Shown here in pieces: positions 27,455 through 35,990 of a DNA stretch of 64,000 nucleotides. A model generated the notes under the pieces. It was not told where the DNA came from and made no database searches. It saw nothing but the letters and a program-made list of their open reading frames with translations. The translations under genes were made by a program, and so were the position numbers. Source of the DNA: Geomesophilobacter sediminis (lineage in GTDB: Bacteria; Desulfobacterota; Desulfuromonadia; Geobacterales; Geobacteraceae); the NCBI RefSeq assembly GCF_016458275.1, contig NZ_JAEMHM010000018.1, positions 1 to 64,000 on the forward strand, given 5' to 3'. Each line of letters begins with the position of its first letter. Positions within the stretch are counted from its first letter, which is position 1.

Positions 27455-27736
27455 TTACAACTCGTCCACCTGAAGTTCAACGACCTCCACATCCGGGCGT
27501 TCCTCGACGAGCCAGCTCTCCAGATCCTGCATGACCCGCTTGCCGCCGGTTGCCGAGTCCGCGACGGTGACGAAGGAGAGGACCGCGTCGTCGGAGATGT
27601 CGTGAAAGTCGGTCTCGCTACAGGCGACGTTAAACCGGTTGCGCGCCCGGGACAGGATACTCTTTACAATGGCGCGCTTTTCTTTCAGATTGCGGCTTTC
27701 CAGGCGCAGGCGCAGTTGCAGCAAAACGATGGACAT
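27455..27736 (-). CDS. DUF503 (YlxP-like) protein
   Basis: 93 residues with the DUF503 pattern: a start resembling MSIVLLQLRL, the segment LKEKRAIVKSIL and a conserved end. In many bacteria this gene is near infB and rbfA, and YlxP is linked to ribosome assembly; here it is separate, 73 bases upstream of the exporter operon. Function is not shown by the sequence. Confidence 0.88.
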   Translation of the reverse strand: MSIVLLQLRLRLESRNLKEKRAIVKSILSRARNRFNVACSETDFHDISDDAVLSFVTVADSATGGKRVMQDLESWLVEERPDVEVVELQVDEL

Positions 27737-27995
27737 CGCAAATACCTTTCAACACAGAGGTAACACAAACATTGTATTCTCCCCGTTCACGGCTTTCTTA
27801 GCAACAATTAAATTCGGGACAGGCATCGGAGCAGGAATCGGTGGGAAAACCAACGCACCAAATGAACGGTGAACAAGAAGGCATGATCGATACCTTGAAC
27901 TCCCCCTTTGAGGAAGAGGATTTGCCCTGCTGAGTTTGGCATCGACGTCATCCAGTCCGCCCCTTCCATTAGTCAATGCTCACCGCCTTTTGTCT
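27737..27995. other. Intergenic region with repeat remnants
   Basis: Divergent spacer. Around 27900-27930 there is a CCCCCTTTGAGG segment that looks like a remnant of the AAATCCCCC palindrome family. A 75-codon minus-strand ORF (27749-27976) has no ribosome-binding site and poor composition and is not called. Confidence 0.4.
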
Positions 27996-28023
27996 TTGCC
28001 AATCACCTCATTTTAGGTACACT
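27996..28023 (+). promoter_or_regulatory. Sigma-70-type promoter of the lipoprotein-cytochrome operon
   Basis: TTGCCA and TACACT separated by 16 bases. The start would be near 28030, leaving a leader of about 18 bases that holds the GAGGAGGG ribosome-binding site. Confidence 0.5.
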
Positions 28024-28047
28024 CCCTCGCATTATGAGGAGGGCGCT

Positions 28048-29172
28048 ATGATAAGGGTTCACCGTCTTGCGGTTCTGCTTGCATTGACTGTGTCGGTATT
28101 TTCCGGCTGCGCCACGCTTCCGTACAGTGCGCCGCTGCCTAAAGAGCTTACGATCAAGAAAATCGGCAAGGTCGACCCGGGCGCCCCCTTCGCGGTGAGC
28201 CAAAACGGGACGGTTGCCACGGTTTCCGGCGGGGCGGTGCAAACCATCACCTCAGGGACGGAAACCCCGCAGCAGGTGGCCGATCTGCAGGCGACGGCGC
28301 TTAGCTTCAGCCCCAGCGGTGAACAACTGGCGGTGGCAGGGGGCAAGGAGAACGTCCTGCGCATCTACGGTCCCCAGGGAAAACTGCTCGGCGAGACCAA
28401 AGTTCGCGGCCGGGTCACCGCACTCATCTGGCGCTCCGAAAAGGAAGTCCTCGCTGCGGCGATGCACGTGCAGCGGTACAGCTTCGGAAGCGAACTGGTC
28501 ACCCTGCTGCACCGCTGGAACGGCGCCGGTGCGCCCGCGACTGCCACCCTCAGCGACACCACCATCAAGAAAAGCACGGCAGCCTGGCCCGATGACGTCC
28601 TGTACGGCACCTTCGCCCTGGCGCTCTCCCCGTACGGCGACGAGATCGCCTACCGCTTCCTGAGGGATCCCCCCCTCTTCCCACCCTACCAAAGCCTGGT
28701 GCTCCGCCACCTGGAAAGCGGCCAGCAGCACGAGCTCACCAGCATCCCCGTCAGTTCGGCCGGCCCCTTCTTTGCCGCCGACGGCGAGCGGGTCGTGGTG
28801 GGAGACGCGATGGCGACGCACTGGTTCGGGGTACCGGAAGGCAAGGAGCAGCTCGTGATACCTGCCCCGGGAAGCAGCCTTTCGGCCTCGTCTTCCGGGG
28901 CCTATCTCCTGATGAACGGCCAGCTCTACCGCGGCGAGCAGAAGATCGCCTCCTTCGCGCCCGACTCGGTCGGCGCTTTTCTTCCCGATGGGACCGGACT
29001 GGTACTCGGATACCACGGGGCGCTCTATCTCGTCTCCGGCCTGACCGACACCCCGCCCCCGGCCCCGGCAAAGGATCGCGAAAAGCTGCTCAAGCTGCGC
29101 CGGCTGCGCAGCCTCGAGCTGATCACGAACGAGGAGTTCAAAAAAGAACTGGCGCGGGTCCCGGCGAAGTAA
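28048..29172 (+). CDS. Lipoprotein with propeller-like repeats and SHOCT-like tail
   Basis: 374 residues. The N-terminus is a lipoprotein signal with Cys21 as probable lipidation site (FSGC). The mature part has repeated segments of the type (LSFSPSG-x-QLAVAGG) found in beta-propeller proteins (about 90-330). The last 30 residues (LRRLRSLELITNEEFKKEL) match the SHOCT pattern, a short oligomerisation or binding domain found at C-termini. GAGGAGGG precedes the ATG. Its stop overlaps the start of the nonaheme cytochrome gene by one base (TAATG), so the two proteins are coupled and may form an envelope complex. The propeller call is from pattern only. Confidence 0.75.
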   Translation: MIRVHRLAVLLALTVSVFSGCATLPYSAPLPKELTIKKIGKVDPGAPFAVSQNGTVATVSGGAVQTITSGTETPQQVADLQATALSFSPSGEQLAVAGGKENVLRIYGPQGKLLGETKVRGRVTALIWRSEKEVLAAAMHVQRYSFGSELVTLLHRWNGAGAPATATLSDTTIKKSTAAWPDDVLYGTFALALSPYGDEIAYRFLRDPPLFPPYQSLVLRHLESGQQHELTSIPVSSAGPFFAADGERVVVGDAMATHWFGVPEGKEQLVIPAPGSSLSASSSGAYLLMNGQLYRGEQKIASFAPDSVGAFLPDGTGLVLGYHGALYLVSGLTDTPPPAPAKDREKLLKLRRLRSLELITNEEFKKELARVPAK

Positions 29173-30446
29173 TGCTATCGGTACTGCATAGAGGCCTGCT
29201 GCCGTTATTTTGTGCACTCACCCTGTCGGCTCCGGCTCTGGCAGCGGAACCGTGCCTCCCCTGCCACCTGGAAAAGACCCCGGCGGCGGTGAAGCGCTGG
29301 CAGGAAAGTGCCCATGCCCGGGCGGGGGTCGGTTGCGAAGGATGCCACGGCAAGGACCACGACAAGATCCTGAAAGGGGAAGCGAAGGTCGACATGACCG
29401 TCTGCGCCCCCTGCCATAAGAAGGCGTTCCAGGAGCACCAGGCCAGCCGTCACGGGATGGGGCTCCACTCCGGCTGGGGCTGCACCCGCAATCTCCCCGG
29501 GCGCAAAGCCGACGAGTGCCGTTTCTGCCATCGCGAAGGGGACACTGCCCCGCGCTCCGATGTCCAGTGCGCCCGCTTCCTGAAGCAATCGAGCGAGATG
29601 GGGCAGATCGGCTGCAACTCCTGTCACGCGGTCGAGAACGCCTGCGACTCCTGCCACTCCAGTCACTCGACCGACCTCGCCATCGTCCGCAATCCGAACG
29701 TCTGCGCCAAGTGCCACATGGGGCCGGACCATCCCCAATGGGAGATGTGGCAGACCTCGCAGCACGGCACCATCAACGCTACCCTCGGCCGCAATACCGG
29801 GCCCGACTGCCAGACATGCCACATGCCCAAGGGGACCCACAACGTCTCCATCGGGATCACCATGAACTCCGGCGGAATCCCCTACGACGAAAAGAAAGCC
29901 CGGCCGGCGCGCGCCGACATGGTGCGGATCTGCAGCGCCTGCCATGCGAGCGAGTTCGTCCGGCGGGAGCTTCAGCGCGACGATGCGGTGCGAGCCCAGA
30001 GCCTGAAACTCCTCAAGGAGGCGGAGCAGATCCTGTGGGACCTCAACGACCACGGGCTCCTCGATCCGATGCCCGAACAGCGTCCGCCCCACCCCTTGAG
30101 CGGCAACAAGCTGGTGACCGACGCGCAGATGCTCTACGAGGACACCTCCCATATCGAGCGGCTTTTCTTCAAGATGAAGAAGTACGACTACGCCAGGACC
30201 GTCAAGGGGGCATACCACCAGAATCCCGCCTATACCCACTGGTACGGCAACGCCGAGCTGAAGATGGATCTGATCGACATCAAGGCGGAAGCAAGCCGCC
30301 TCCGGGAACGGGGGAAGAAAGGCCTAGAGCGGAAAAGCAGCATCGAAGAGGAGCTGACCGCGCTGCAGAAGAAGTTCGAGCGCGGGGAGATCAGCGACAA
30401 GGAATACGCGCGGGAGAAGGAGAAGGCGTTGAAGGCAATGGAATGA
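29172..30446 (+). CDS. Nine-heme c-type cytochrome, hydroxylamine-oxidoreductase-like
   Basis: 424 residues with a signal peptide (about 1-25) and nine CxxCH heme sites in the first 260 residues (CLPCH at 28-32 to CSACH near 255). The stretch CAKCHMGPDHPQWEMW resembles the HAO/octaheme cytochrome family, which oxidises hydroxylamine or reduces nitrite or hydroxylamine. The diagnostic crosslinking tyrosine of HAO cannot be placed with confidence. The C-terminus (about 375-424) is a charged coiled coil ending in a SHOCT-like LQKKFERGEISDKEYAREK motif, unusual for a cytochrome. Coupled to the lipoprotein gene upstream. Likely periplasmic electron transfer. Confidence 0.85.
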   Translation: MLSVLHRGLLPLFCALTLSAPALAAEPCLPCHLEKTPAAVKRWQESAHARAGVGCEGCHGKDHDKILKGEAKVDMTVCAPCHKKAFQEHQASRHGMGLHSGWGCTRNLPGRKADECRFCHREGDTAPRSDVQCARFLKQSSEMGQIGCNSCHAVENACDSCHSSHSTDLAIVRNPNVCAKCHMGPDHPQWEMWQTSQHGTINATLGRNTGPDCQTCHMPKGTHNVSIGITMNSGGIPYDEKKARPARADMVRICSACHASEFVRRELQRDDAVRAQSLKLLKEAEQILWDLNDHGLLDPMPEQRPPHPLSGNKLVTDAQMLYEDTSHIERLFFKMKKYDYARTVKGAYHQNPAYTHWYGNAELKMDLIDIKAEASRLRERGKKGLERKSSIEEELTALQKKFERGEISDKEYAREKEKALKAME

Positions 30447-30594
30447 GTCGGGGGGCCCCCTAACCCCGCCCGCCGGCCGCGGGGGGAACATTCGGCCGCA
30501 CTTTCATTGAAACAATTTTCCTTGCCGCTGCTTCTCAAAAGGTGTACTCATGCAGGTTCCCCTCGGGGATAGAAAAGCGAAGGAGATACACTAG

Positions 30595-31791
30595 ATGGGC
30601 ATTCTGGCCAACACCGTTAGCATCTGCCACTTTCAGGTTCAGGGCGAACTTCCCGCCAAGGAAGAGCTCTACAGCTGGACCCTCAACCGCCTCGCAGGAA
30701 ACCGCTTCAATCCCATCGACCAAGGTTCGGAGGAGCTCTCCGTGGGTTGGGTCCACCTCGACGATCCCCGTTCCTCGGAATTCGACACCCCCGCCGCCTG
30801 CTGGCGCGATCACTACCTCATGTTCACCCTGCGCCGCGACCGGCGCGCGGTCCCTTCGGCAATCCTGAAGGCGCACCTGGACCGGGAGTACGAGCGCTGG
30901 CTCGGCGAGAACCCGGGTTACGCCAAGGTCCCGAAGCAGGAGAAGGAAACGCTGAAAGAGGCGGTGCATGCCACCCTGCTCTCTCAGACCCTTCCCACCC
31001 CTTCGACCTACGATGCCGTATGGGATACCCAGACCGGCATGCTCACCTTCAGTTCGCTGTCGCCCAAGGTCATCGAGCTTTTCGAAGAGGAGTTCAAGAA
31101 GACTTTCGAAGGGCTGCGTCTTTCGGCGTTTCATCCCTACGCCCGCGCCGAGAGCGTCCTCGATGAATCGAACCGCGCCCTTCTGGCCCAGGCGAACCGC
31201 TCCAAGAGCGACAACTTCCTGGAGCTGATCAAGGAGAACCAGTGGCTGGGCGTTGATTTCATGCTCTGGCTCATGTACCAGACCATGAACGACTCCTCCG
31301 AGTACAGCATCAACCAGCAGGGGATTCTCTCCGACGGCGAGCGCTTCGTCGCCTACGTGGACGACCGGGTAGTGCTTCTGGGCGCCGGCGAGAACGGGGC
31401 GCAGAAGATCACCGTTGCCGGTCCGCAGGACCACTTCAACGAGGTGCGCAGCGCCCTGCTCAACCGCAAGCAGATCACCGAGGCGACCCTGCATCTGGAG
31501 ACCAGCGAGGACGAGCACTGGAAGATGACCCTGAAAGGGGAGCTCTTCCATTTCGCCTCCTTCAAATCCCCCGCGGTAAAGCTGGAAAAAGACAGCACCA
31601 CCGACGAGGCGATGGAGCGCGAGGCGGTCTTCTTCGAGCGGATGGTCCTTCTGGAAAAGGGAACCCAGCTCTTCAACTCGCTCTTCGCAACGTTCCTCAA
31701 GCTGCGCCTGGGCCAGGGCTGGGGCGAGCACGAAGGCCAGATCAACAAGTGGCTCAACGTCTGCAGCAACTGCAACAGCCCGCTCGTGTAA
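30595..31791 (+). CDS. RdgC-like recombination-associated protein
   Basis: 398 residues. The segments around VPSAILKAHLDREYERWL, PKQEKETLKEAV and YDAVWDTQTGMLTF line up in order with E. coli RdgC, a ring-shaped DNA-binding protein that restrains RecA. It is about 95 residues longer than the E. coli protein, and the C-terminal third shows less likeness and ends with a CSNC pair. A GAAGGAG site precedes the ATG. The gene is in the same direction as the cytochrome operon but 148 bases away. Confident at family level; the function in this group is inferred. Confidence 0.75.
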   Translation: MGILANTVSICHFQVQGELPAKEELYSWTLNRLAGNRFNPIDQGSEELSVGWVHLDDPRSSEFDTPAACWRDHYLMFTLRRDRRAVPSAILKAHLDREYERWLGENPGYAKVPKQEKETLKEAVHATLLSQTLPTPSTYDAVWDTQTGMLTFSSLSPKVIELFEEEFKKTFEGLRLSAFHPYARAESVLDESNRALLAQANRSKSDNFLELIKENQWLGVDFMLWLMYQTMNDSSEYSINQQGILSDGERFVAYVDDRVVLLGAGENGAQKITVAGPQDHFNEVRSALLNRKQITEATLHLETSEDEHWKMTLKGELFHFASFKSPAVKLEKDSTTDEAMEREAVFFERMVLLEKGTQLFNSLFATFLKLRLGQGWGEHEGQINKWLNVCSNCNSPLV

Positions 31792-32900
31792 GTACTGCAA
31801 TCTGCTTCAGGAGGTGCCTCAGCCCTCCTTACCGCCGACCAGGTCCCTCCCCCGTCAAGGGGGAGGGAGTCTTTCCGGGGAGGTCCCAACTGCTCCAGAG
31901 TTCCCCCTATCACCGCTTATTCATCCTGCTGCTGGCGCTCCTCCTGCTCAGTCCCTCCCCCAGCCGCGCCGGAGAAGTTTTCCTGCTCGGCGGCGGCATG
32001 CACGAGACCAACGTCGGCCAAGGCTCCTATTCCTTCCAGGGAGAATACCGGGAGGGGCTCGGGGAAAACTACGTCGTCAGCACCCATTACCTCAACGAAG
32101 GTCACGTTCCGGACCATCACCGCGACGGTTTCGCCCCCATCATGCTCTGGAGGCGTGAAAACCTGCAGGACCGGTCCCTATCCCTTTCCCTAGGCATCGG
32201 CCCCTATCTTTTTGCCGACACCACGACCGGGGCCAATGGATCGGTTCACAACGACCACGGGGTCGGTGCGATCGCCGGGGCATCCGCCATCTGGTACACC
32301 AAGTCGCAGTTCCTGGTTCAGGCGCGGGTCAACCTGATCCAGACCGCCGGGAGCATGAACGACGTCATCGCCCTGATCGGGGTCGGATACCAGCTGGATC
32401 AGCCGGACAGCTGCGGCCCGCTCCCCCGCCCTCCCAAGCACCGCAAACAAAAGACCGACCACGAGATCACCCTGTTCCTCGGGCAAACCGTCGTCAACCG
32501 CCCCGGCTCCCCGAAATCGCTGGCCACCGACGTGGAGTACCGGTACACAATCCTTCCCTATCTCGACATGAGCGCGTCGTGGCTGCACGAAAGCGACGAC
32601 CGGGTCACCCGTCGCGACGGGATCATCACCCAGGCCTGGCTGGTACGCGGCTTCTGCACCGACCATCTCGCCCTGGGGATCGGTCTGGGCCCCTACTTCG
32701 CCGTCAACGAGCGCAGCGGCCCCCTTCTCATTGACCGCAGATTCGGCGGCATCGTCTCGCCGATGCTCTCCTTCACCGCCACCCTGCGCAATTTCGAGTT
32801 CAATCCCGACCTCAGCGCCCGCATCTCCCTGAACCGCCTCGTTACCAACTACGACCGGGACATGGATACCTTCCTGCTTGGGATCGGCTATCGATTCTGA
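31749..32900 (+). CDS. Putative outer-membrane beta-barrel protein
   Basis: From about 31920 the translation shows a signal peptide (LFILLLALLLLSPSPSRA), then alternating hydrophobic/aromatic strands and a C-terminal Phe (IGYRF), the pattern of an outer-membrane barrel. The start is uncertain: the only ATG in frame is at 31749, inside the rdgC-like gene, and it would place 50 poor residues before the signal peptide. Those residues are encoded partly by a CCCTCCCCC/GGGGGAGGG palindrome (31850-31875), which may have been inserted in the leader. A non-ATG start near 31900 is possible. No family is recognised. Confidence 0.6.
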   Translation: MAQRLQQLQQPARVSTAICFRRCLSPPYRRPGPSPVKGEGVFPGRSQLLQSSPYHRLFILLLALLLLSPSPSRAGEVFLLGGGMHETNVGQGSYSFQGEYREGLGENYVVSTHYLNEGHVPDHHRDGFAPIMLWRRENLQDRSLSLSLGIGPYLFADTTTGANGSVHNDHGVGAIAGASAIWYTKSQFLVQARVNLIQTAGSMNDVIALIGVGYQLDQPDSCGPLPRPPKHRKQKTDHEITLFLGQTVVNRPGSPKSLATDVEYRYTILPYLDMSASWLHESDDRVTRRDGIITQAWLVRGFCTDHLALGIGLGPYFAVNERSGPLLIDRRFGGIVSPMLSFTATLRNFEFNPDLSARISLNRLVTNYDRDMDTFLLGIGYRF

Positions 32901-32927
32901 TAGCCTCCCGCCCCCCAAGATTCTCAT

Positions 32928-33099
32928 TGTCGGAAGCGACATTCTTGTCGCGATCCTCTTTAAATCAAGGTAGCCGCCTACCCTGTGGGAGCGCCCTTCC
33001 GGGCGCGATTAACCGCCTTCGGCGGATCGCGCCCGGAAAGGCGCTCCCACAGTTATGGTGATCACGCGGCTGAAATCGAGACAGGAATGTCGCCCCTCC
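32928..33099. repeat. Nested REP-like elements: class B interrupted by class A
   Basis: The left arm of a class B element (AAGCGACATTCTTGTCGCGA, 32933-32952) and its right arm (GACAGGAATGTCGC, 33080-33093, with the family-typical GCGGCTGAAATCG before it) flank a complete class A palindrome (32993-33052, arms TGTGGGAGCGCC and GGCGCTCCCACA). The order suggests that class A landed inside an older class B element. It lies between convergent genes. Confidence 0.7.
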
Positions 33100-33120
33100 A
33101 AGGGGGCCGGCGGGGTAATG

Positions 33121-34254
33121 CTAGGCGAGGGTCTTCTTGAAGCGGAGGATCGCGCCGGAGAGGATGACTCCTCCCAAGACAAAGAGGGCCAGGAATTGCG
33201 GCCAGAGGATTTCCATCCCCACCCCCTTCAGGAAGATGGCGCGGATGATGACGAGGAAGAACCGGATCGGGTTCAGGTAGGTCATCCACTGCACGACGGT
33301 GGGCATGTTCTCGATGGGAAAGGCGAAACCGGAGAGGAGCATCGCCGGGAAGATCACGAAGAAGGCGCTCATCATCGCCTGCTGCTGGGTGCGGCTGATG
33401 GTCGAGATGAGAAGCCCGATGCCGAGCGAACTCATCAGGAAGAGCGCGGTGGCGCCGAAAAGAAGCGGGATGCTGCCGCGCAAGGGGACGTCGAACCAGA
33501 AAGAGGCGACGAGAGCGATGAGCCCCACGTCGATGAAGCCGATCAGGACGAACGGGATCGTCTTCCCGAGGATGAACTCCCCCTTGCCGATCGGGGTGAC
33601 GATCACCTGCTCGATGGTACCGATCTCCTTTTCGCGCACGACCGCCATGCTGGATAAGAGCATGGTGATGATGAAGACGATGTTGGTGATGACTGCGGGG
33701 ACGTAGAAATTTCGGCTCTCCAGGTTCTCGTTGTACCAGGCCCGGCTGGCAAGCTCCACCGAAGGAAGGCCGGTCTGCGGCGCCCCCGCCGCTCGGGCCA
33801 GCGCATCGGCCTGAAGTTCCGCCGTGTAGCTGGCGGCGATCTTTGCGGCGTAGCTCAAGGCGATCCCCGCGGTGTTGGAATCGCTGCCATCCAGGATCAG
33901 CTGAGCCTCGGCGGGCCGTCCCTGGCTCAGGCGCTCGCCGAAGCCATGGTTCATCCTCAGTACCAGCTTTACCTTGCCCCGATCGACCAGCTCCCGTGCC
34001 CGGGCGTCTGTTGACACCCGTTCTTCCAGGTCGAAGTATCCGGATTTCAGGAAACGTCCCGCCAGCTCGCGGCTGTAGCTGCTGTTGTCCAAGTCGTAGA
34101 TCGCAGTCGCCACGTGGCGCACGTCGGTATTGACCGCGTAGCCGAAGATGACGGTCTGGACCGCGGGGATGACGAAGACGACGAAGCGCATCCGCGGGTC
34201 CCGCAGGACCTGGATGAACTCCTTGATCAGCATGGCTTTCAGCCGTTCCAGCAT
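33121..34254 (-). CDS. ABC-2 type permease, YbhR-like
   Basis: 377 residues: one N-terminal helix (about 20-40), a periplasmic domain of about 130 residues and five C-terminal helices, as in ABC2_membrane_3/YhhJ proteins. The RDPRMRFVVFVIP and REKEIGTIEQ motifs are characteristic. It would form a heterodimer with the permease at 34571 in a YbhGFSR-type exporter. The ATG at 34254 has GAGGTG upstream. Last gene of the operon; nothing like a terminator was found before the repeat cluster. Confidence 0.92.
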   Translation of the reverse strand: MLERLKAMLIKEFIQVLRDPRMRFVVFVIPAVQTVIFGYAVNTDVRHVATAIYDLDNSSYSRELAGRFLKSGYFDLEERVSTDARARELVDRGKVKLVLRMNHGFGERLSQGRPAEAQLILDGSDSNTAGIALSYAAKIAASYTAELQADALARAAGAPQTGLPSVELASRAWYNENLESRNFYVPAVITNIVFIITMLLSSMAVVREKEIGTIEQVIVTPIGKGEFILGKTIPFVLIGFIDVGLIALVASFWFDVPLRGSIPLLFGATALFLMSSLGIGLLISTISRTQQQAMMSAFFVIFPAMLLSGFAFPIENMPTVVQWMTYLNPIRFFLVIIRAIFLKGVGMEILWPQFLALFVLGGVILSGAILRFKKTLA

Positions 34255-34399
34255 GGACACCTCATATTCAAAGCACACCGCAGAGGACGCCGAGGCGCGC
34301 AGAGGAAAACCTTCTTTTTCTTTGGTCCCGGCTTTCCCTCTGCGGCCCTGGCACCCCTACGGCTCCTGCCGCTCTTCGCGCCTGGTTGGAAACCGTAAC

Positions 34400-34434
34400 G
34401 GCAAATCCCCCATCTCCCCTTTGCCAAAGGGTGG
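34400..34434. repeat. AAATCCCCC-family palindrome
   Basis: GCAAATCCCCC followed by CTCCCCTTTG, then CCAAAGGGTGG, in the gap between the two permease genes. The rest of the 34255-34570 gap shows no gene; remnants of short direct repeats rich in GCAGAGG occur at both ends. Confidence 0.65.
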
Positions 34435-34570
34435 TATCAGGGGCTTGCCTCTCTTCCCGCGGGGAGGCGTTTCTCCCATCTGCATATCCGCTGCCACGAC
34501 TGAGGCTGCCGGCGTTGAATGATTTTCCCTCTGCGCCCCTCAGCGTCCTCTGCGGTGCGCTTCCCGAATC

Positions 34571-35704
34571 CTATTCGATCTTCTTCCGGAACTTCACGTG
34601 GGAGAGCGTGATCACCGCGACGGCGAAAAGCGCCAGAAGCAGCGCATCGCCCATCAGGAGCTTGATGCCCAGTCCTTTCAGGTAGATCCCGCGCAGCAGC
34701 GTGACGAAATAGCGTGCGGTGAAGACGTAGGTAAAGAGCTGGATCGGAAACGGCATGTTCGCGATGGGAAAGATGAATCCCGAGAGCAGAAACGCCGGCA
34801 GCATGGTGACCACCAGGGCGATCTGGCTCGCCAGGAACTGGCTCTTGGTCACGATGCTGATCAGCATCCCCAGGCTGAGTGCGCCCGCCATGAAGATTGC
34901 CGACGCAGCAAAGACCATCCAGACCGCACCGCGCAGCGGTATGGAAAAGAAGACCTCCCCGACCAACACGCTCAGCATGAGATCGAACATCCCGATGGCG
35001 AAGTAAGGGAGGAGCTTGCCGAGGATCAACTCCCCTCCGGTCACCGGGGTGGCGATCAGCTGCTCCATGGTTCCCACCTCCCACTCGCGGGCGAAGGTGA
35101 GCGAGGTCAGCAGCGCCGCGATGACCATCATGATGATGGCGATCAGGCCGGGAAAGATGTAGTTGCGGGACTCCATGTCCGAGTTGAACCAGACCCGCGG
35201 CTTCAGCTCGATGCCGACGCGCGGCGGAGCGAGACCGCTTCGTTTCATGGCGGCGATGGTGACGCCGTCACGGTAGGTGCGGGTAACGGCCTCCGCATAT
35301 CCCAGGGAGAAGGTGGCGACGTTGGAGTCACTGCCGTCGAGGATCGCCTGGACCGCCACCGGACGTCCCCCGGCGATCTTCGCGGCGAAATCGACCGGGA
35401 CCACCAGCGCGATCTGTGCGTCGCGGGAATCGATGGCCCGGACGATCTCGGGGTAGCTGCGGGCGTAGCCGACGAGGGAGAAGTAGCGCGAACCGGTGAA
35501 GCCGGAGATGAGGGCGCGGCTGGCGGGGGTGGAGCTTTGGTCCCAGACGATGAGCGGGACCCGGTCCACGTCGAGGGTCAGCGCGTAGCCGAACAGAAAG
35601 AGCATGACGATCGGGATGGCGATCCCGATGCCCAGGCTCCTCCAGTCCCTGATCACATGCAGGAACTCCTTCTTGGCTATGGCTGATACGCGACGTAGTT
35701 TCAT
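34571..35704 (-). CDS. ABC-2 type permease, YbhS-like
   Basis: 377 residues with the same design as the downstream permease: first helix about 23-43, periplasmic domain, five C-terminal helices and the motifs RDWRSLGIGIAIP and REWEVGTMEQ. The pair matches YbhS/YbhR and YhhJ, which move drugs or cations out with an HlyD adaptor. ATG at 35704; the 261 bases up to the kinase gene contain repeats. Confidence 0.92.
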   Translation of the reverse strand: MKLRRVSAIAKKEFLHVIRDWRSLGIGIAIPIVMLFLFGYALTLDVDRVPLIVWDQSSTPASRALISGFTGSRYFSLVGYARSYPEIVRAIDSRDAQIALVVPVDFAAKIAGGRPVAVQAILDGSDSNVATFSLGYAEAVTRTYRDGVTIAAMKRSGLAPPRVGIELKPRVWFNSDMESRNYIFPGLIAIIMMVIAALLTSLTFAREWEVGTMEQLIATPVTGGELILGKLLPYFAIGMFDLMLSVLVGEVFFSIPLRGAVWMVFAASAIFMAGALSLGMLISIVTKSQFLASQIALVVTMLPAFLLSGFIFPIANMPFPIQLFTYVFTARYFVTLLRGIYLKGLGIKLLMGDALLLALFAVAVITLSHVKFRKKIE

Positions 35705-35833
35705 TGCGGTCCTTAGAACCCCATCCTACCCATCCTCACCCGGTCCGTCGCAAGCCCGCGCTGTCGCACGCGCCCCTTGAAGGGGGGAGGGGACGAATTT
35801 GCGAGAGTGCCGAAAATACAGGCAGTCCACCGG

Positions 35834-35875
35834 TAACTCTCCCCTTCGCGAAGGGTGGCTGGGGGGGATTTGCCT
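35834..35875. repeat. AAATCCCCC-family palindrome (opposite orientation)
   Basis: CTCTCCCCTTCG, CGAAGGGTGG, then GGGGGGATTTGCC. It is inverted with respect to the copy at 34400, so the two flank the permease gene as a large inverted pair. Confidence 0.65.
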
Positions 35876-35962
35876 TTTATATGCGCAGATTACGTGCTGC
35901 CCGCCCCCGGCCGTCGAAAGCTCCAGCTATCGCGCCCCCCAGAGGAAGAGAGCGGTTTTTAC

Positions 35963-35990
35963 TGTTCATTGATCATTGTTCATTGATCTC
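35963..35990. repeat. Heptamer array at the 3' end of a kinase gene
   Basis: Units TGTTCAT, TGATCAT, TGTTCAT, TGATCTC. The array overlaps the last codons and stop of the kinase gene at 35966, encoding its terminal Asn-Asn-Asp-Gln. Confidence 0.7.

Noticed and set aside
27749-27976. Minus-strand ORF of 75 codons
   Set aside because: No ribosome-binding site and repeat-derived sequence.
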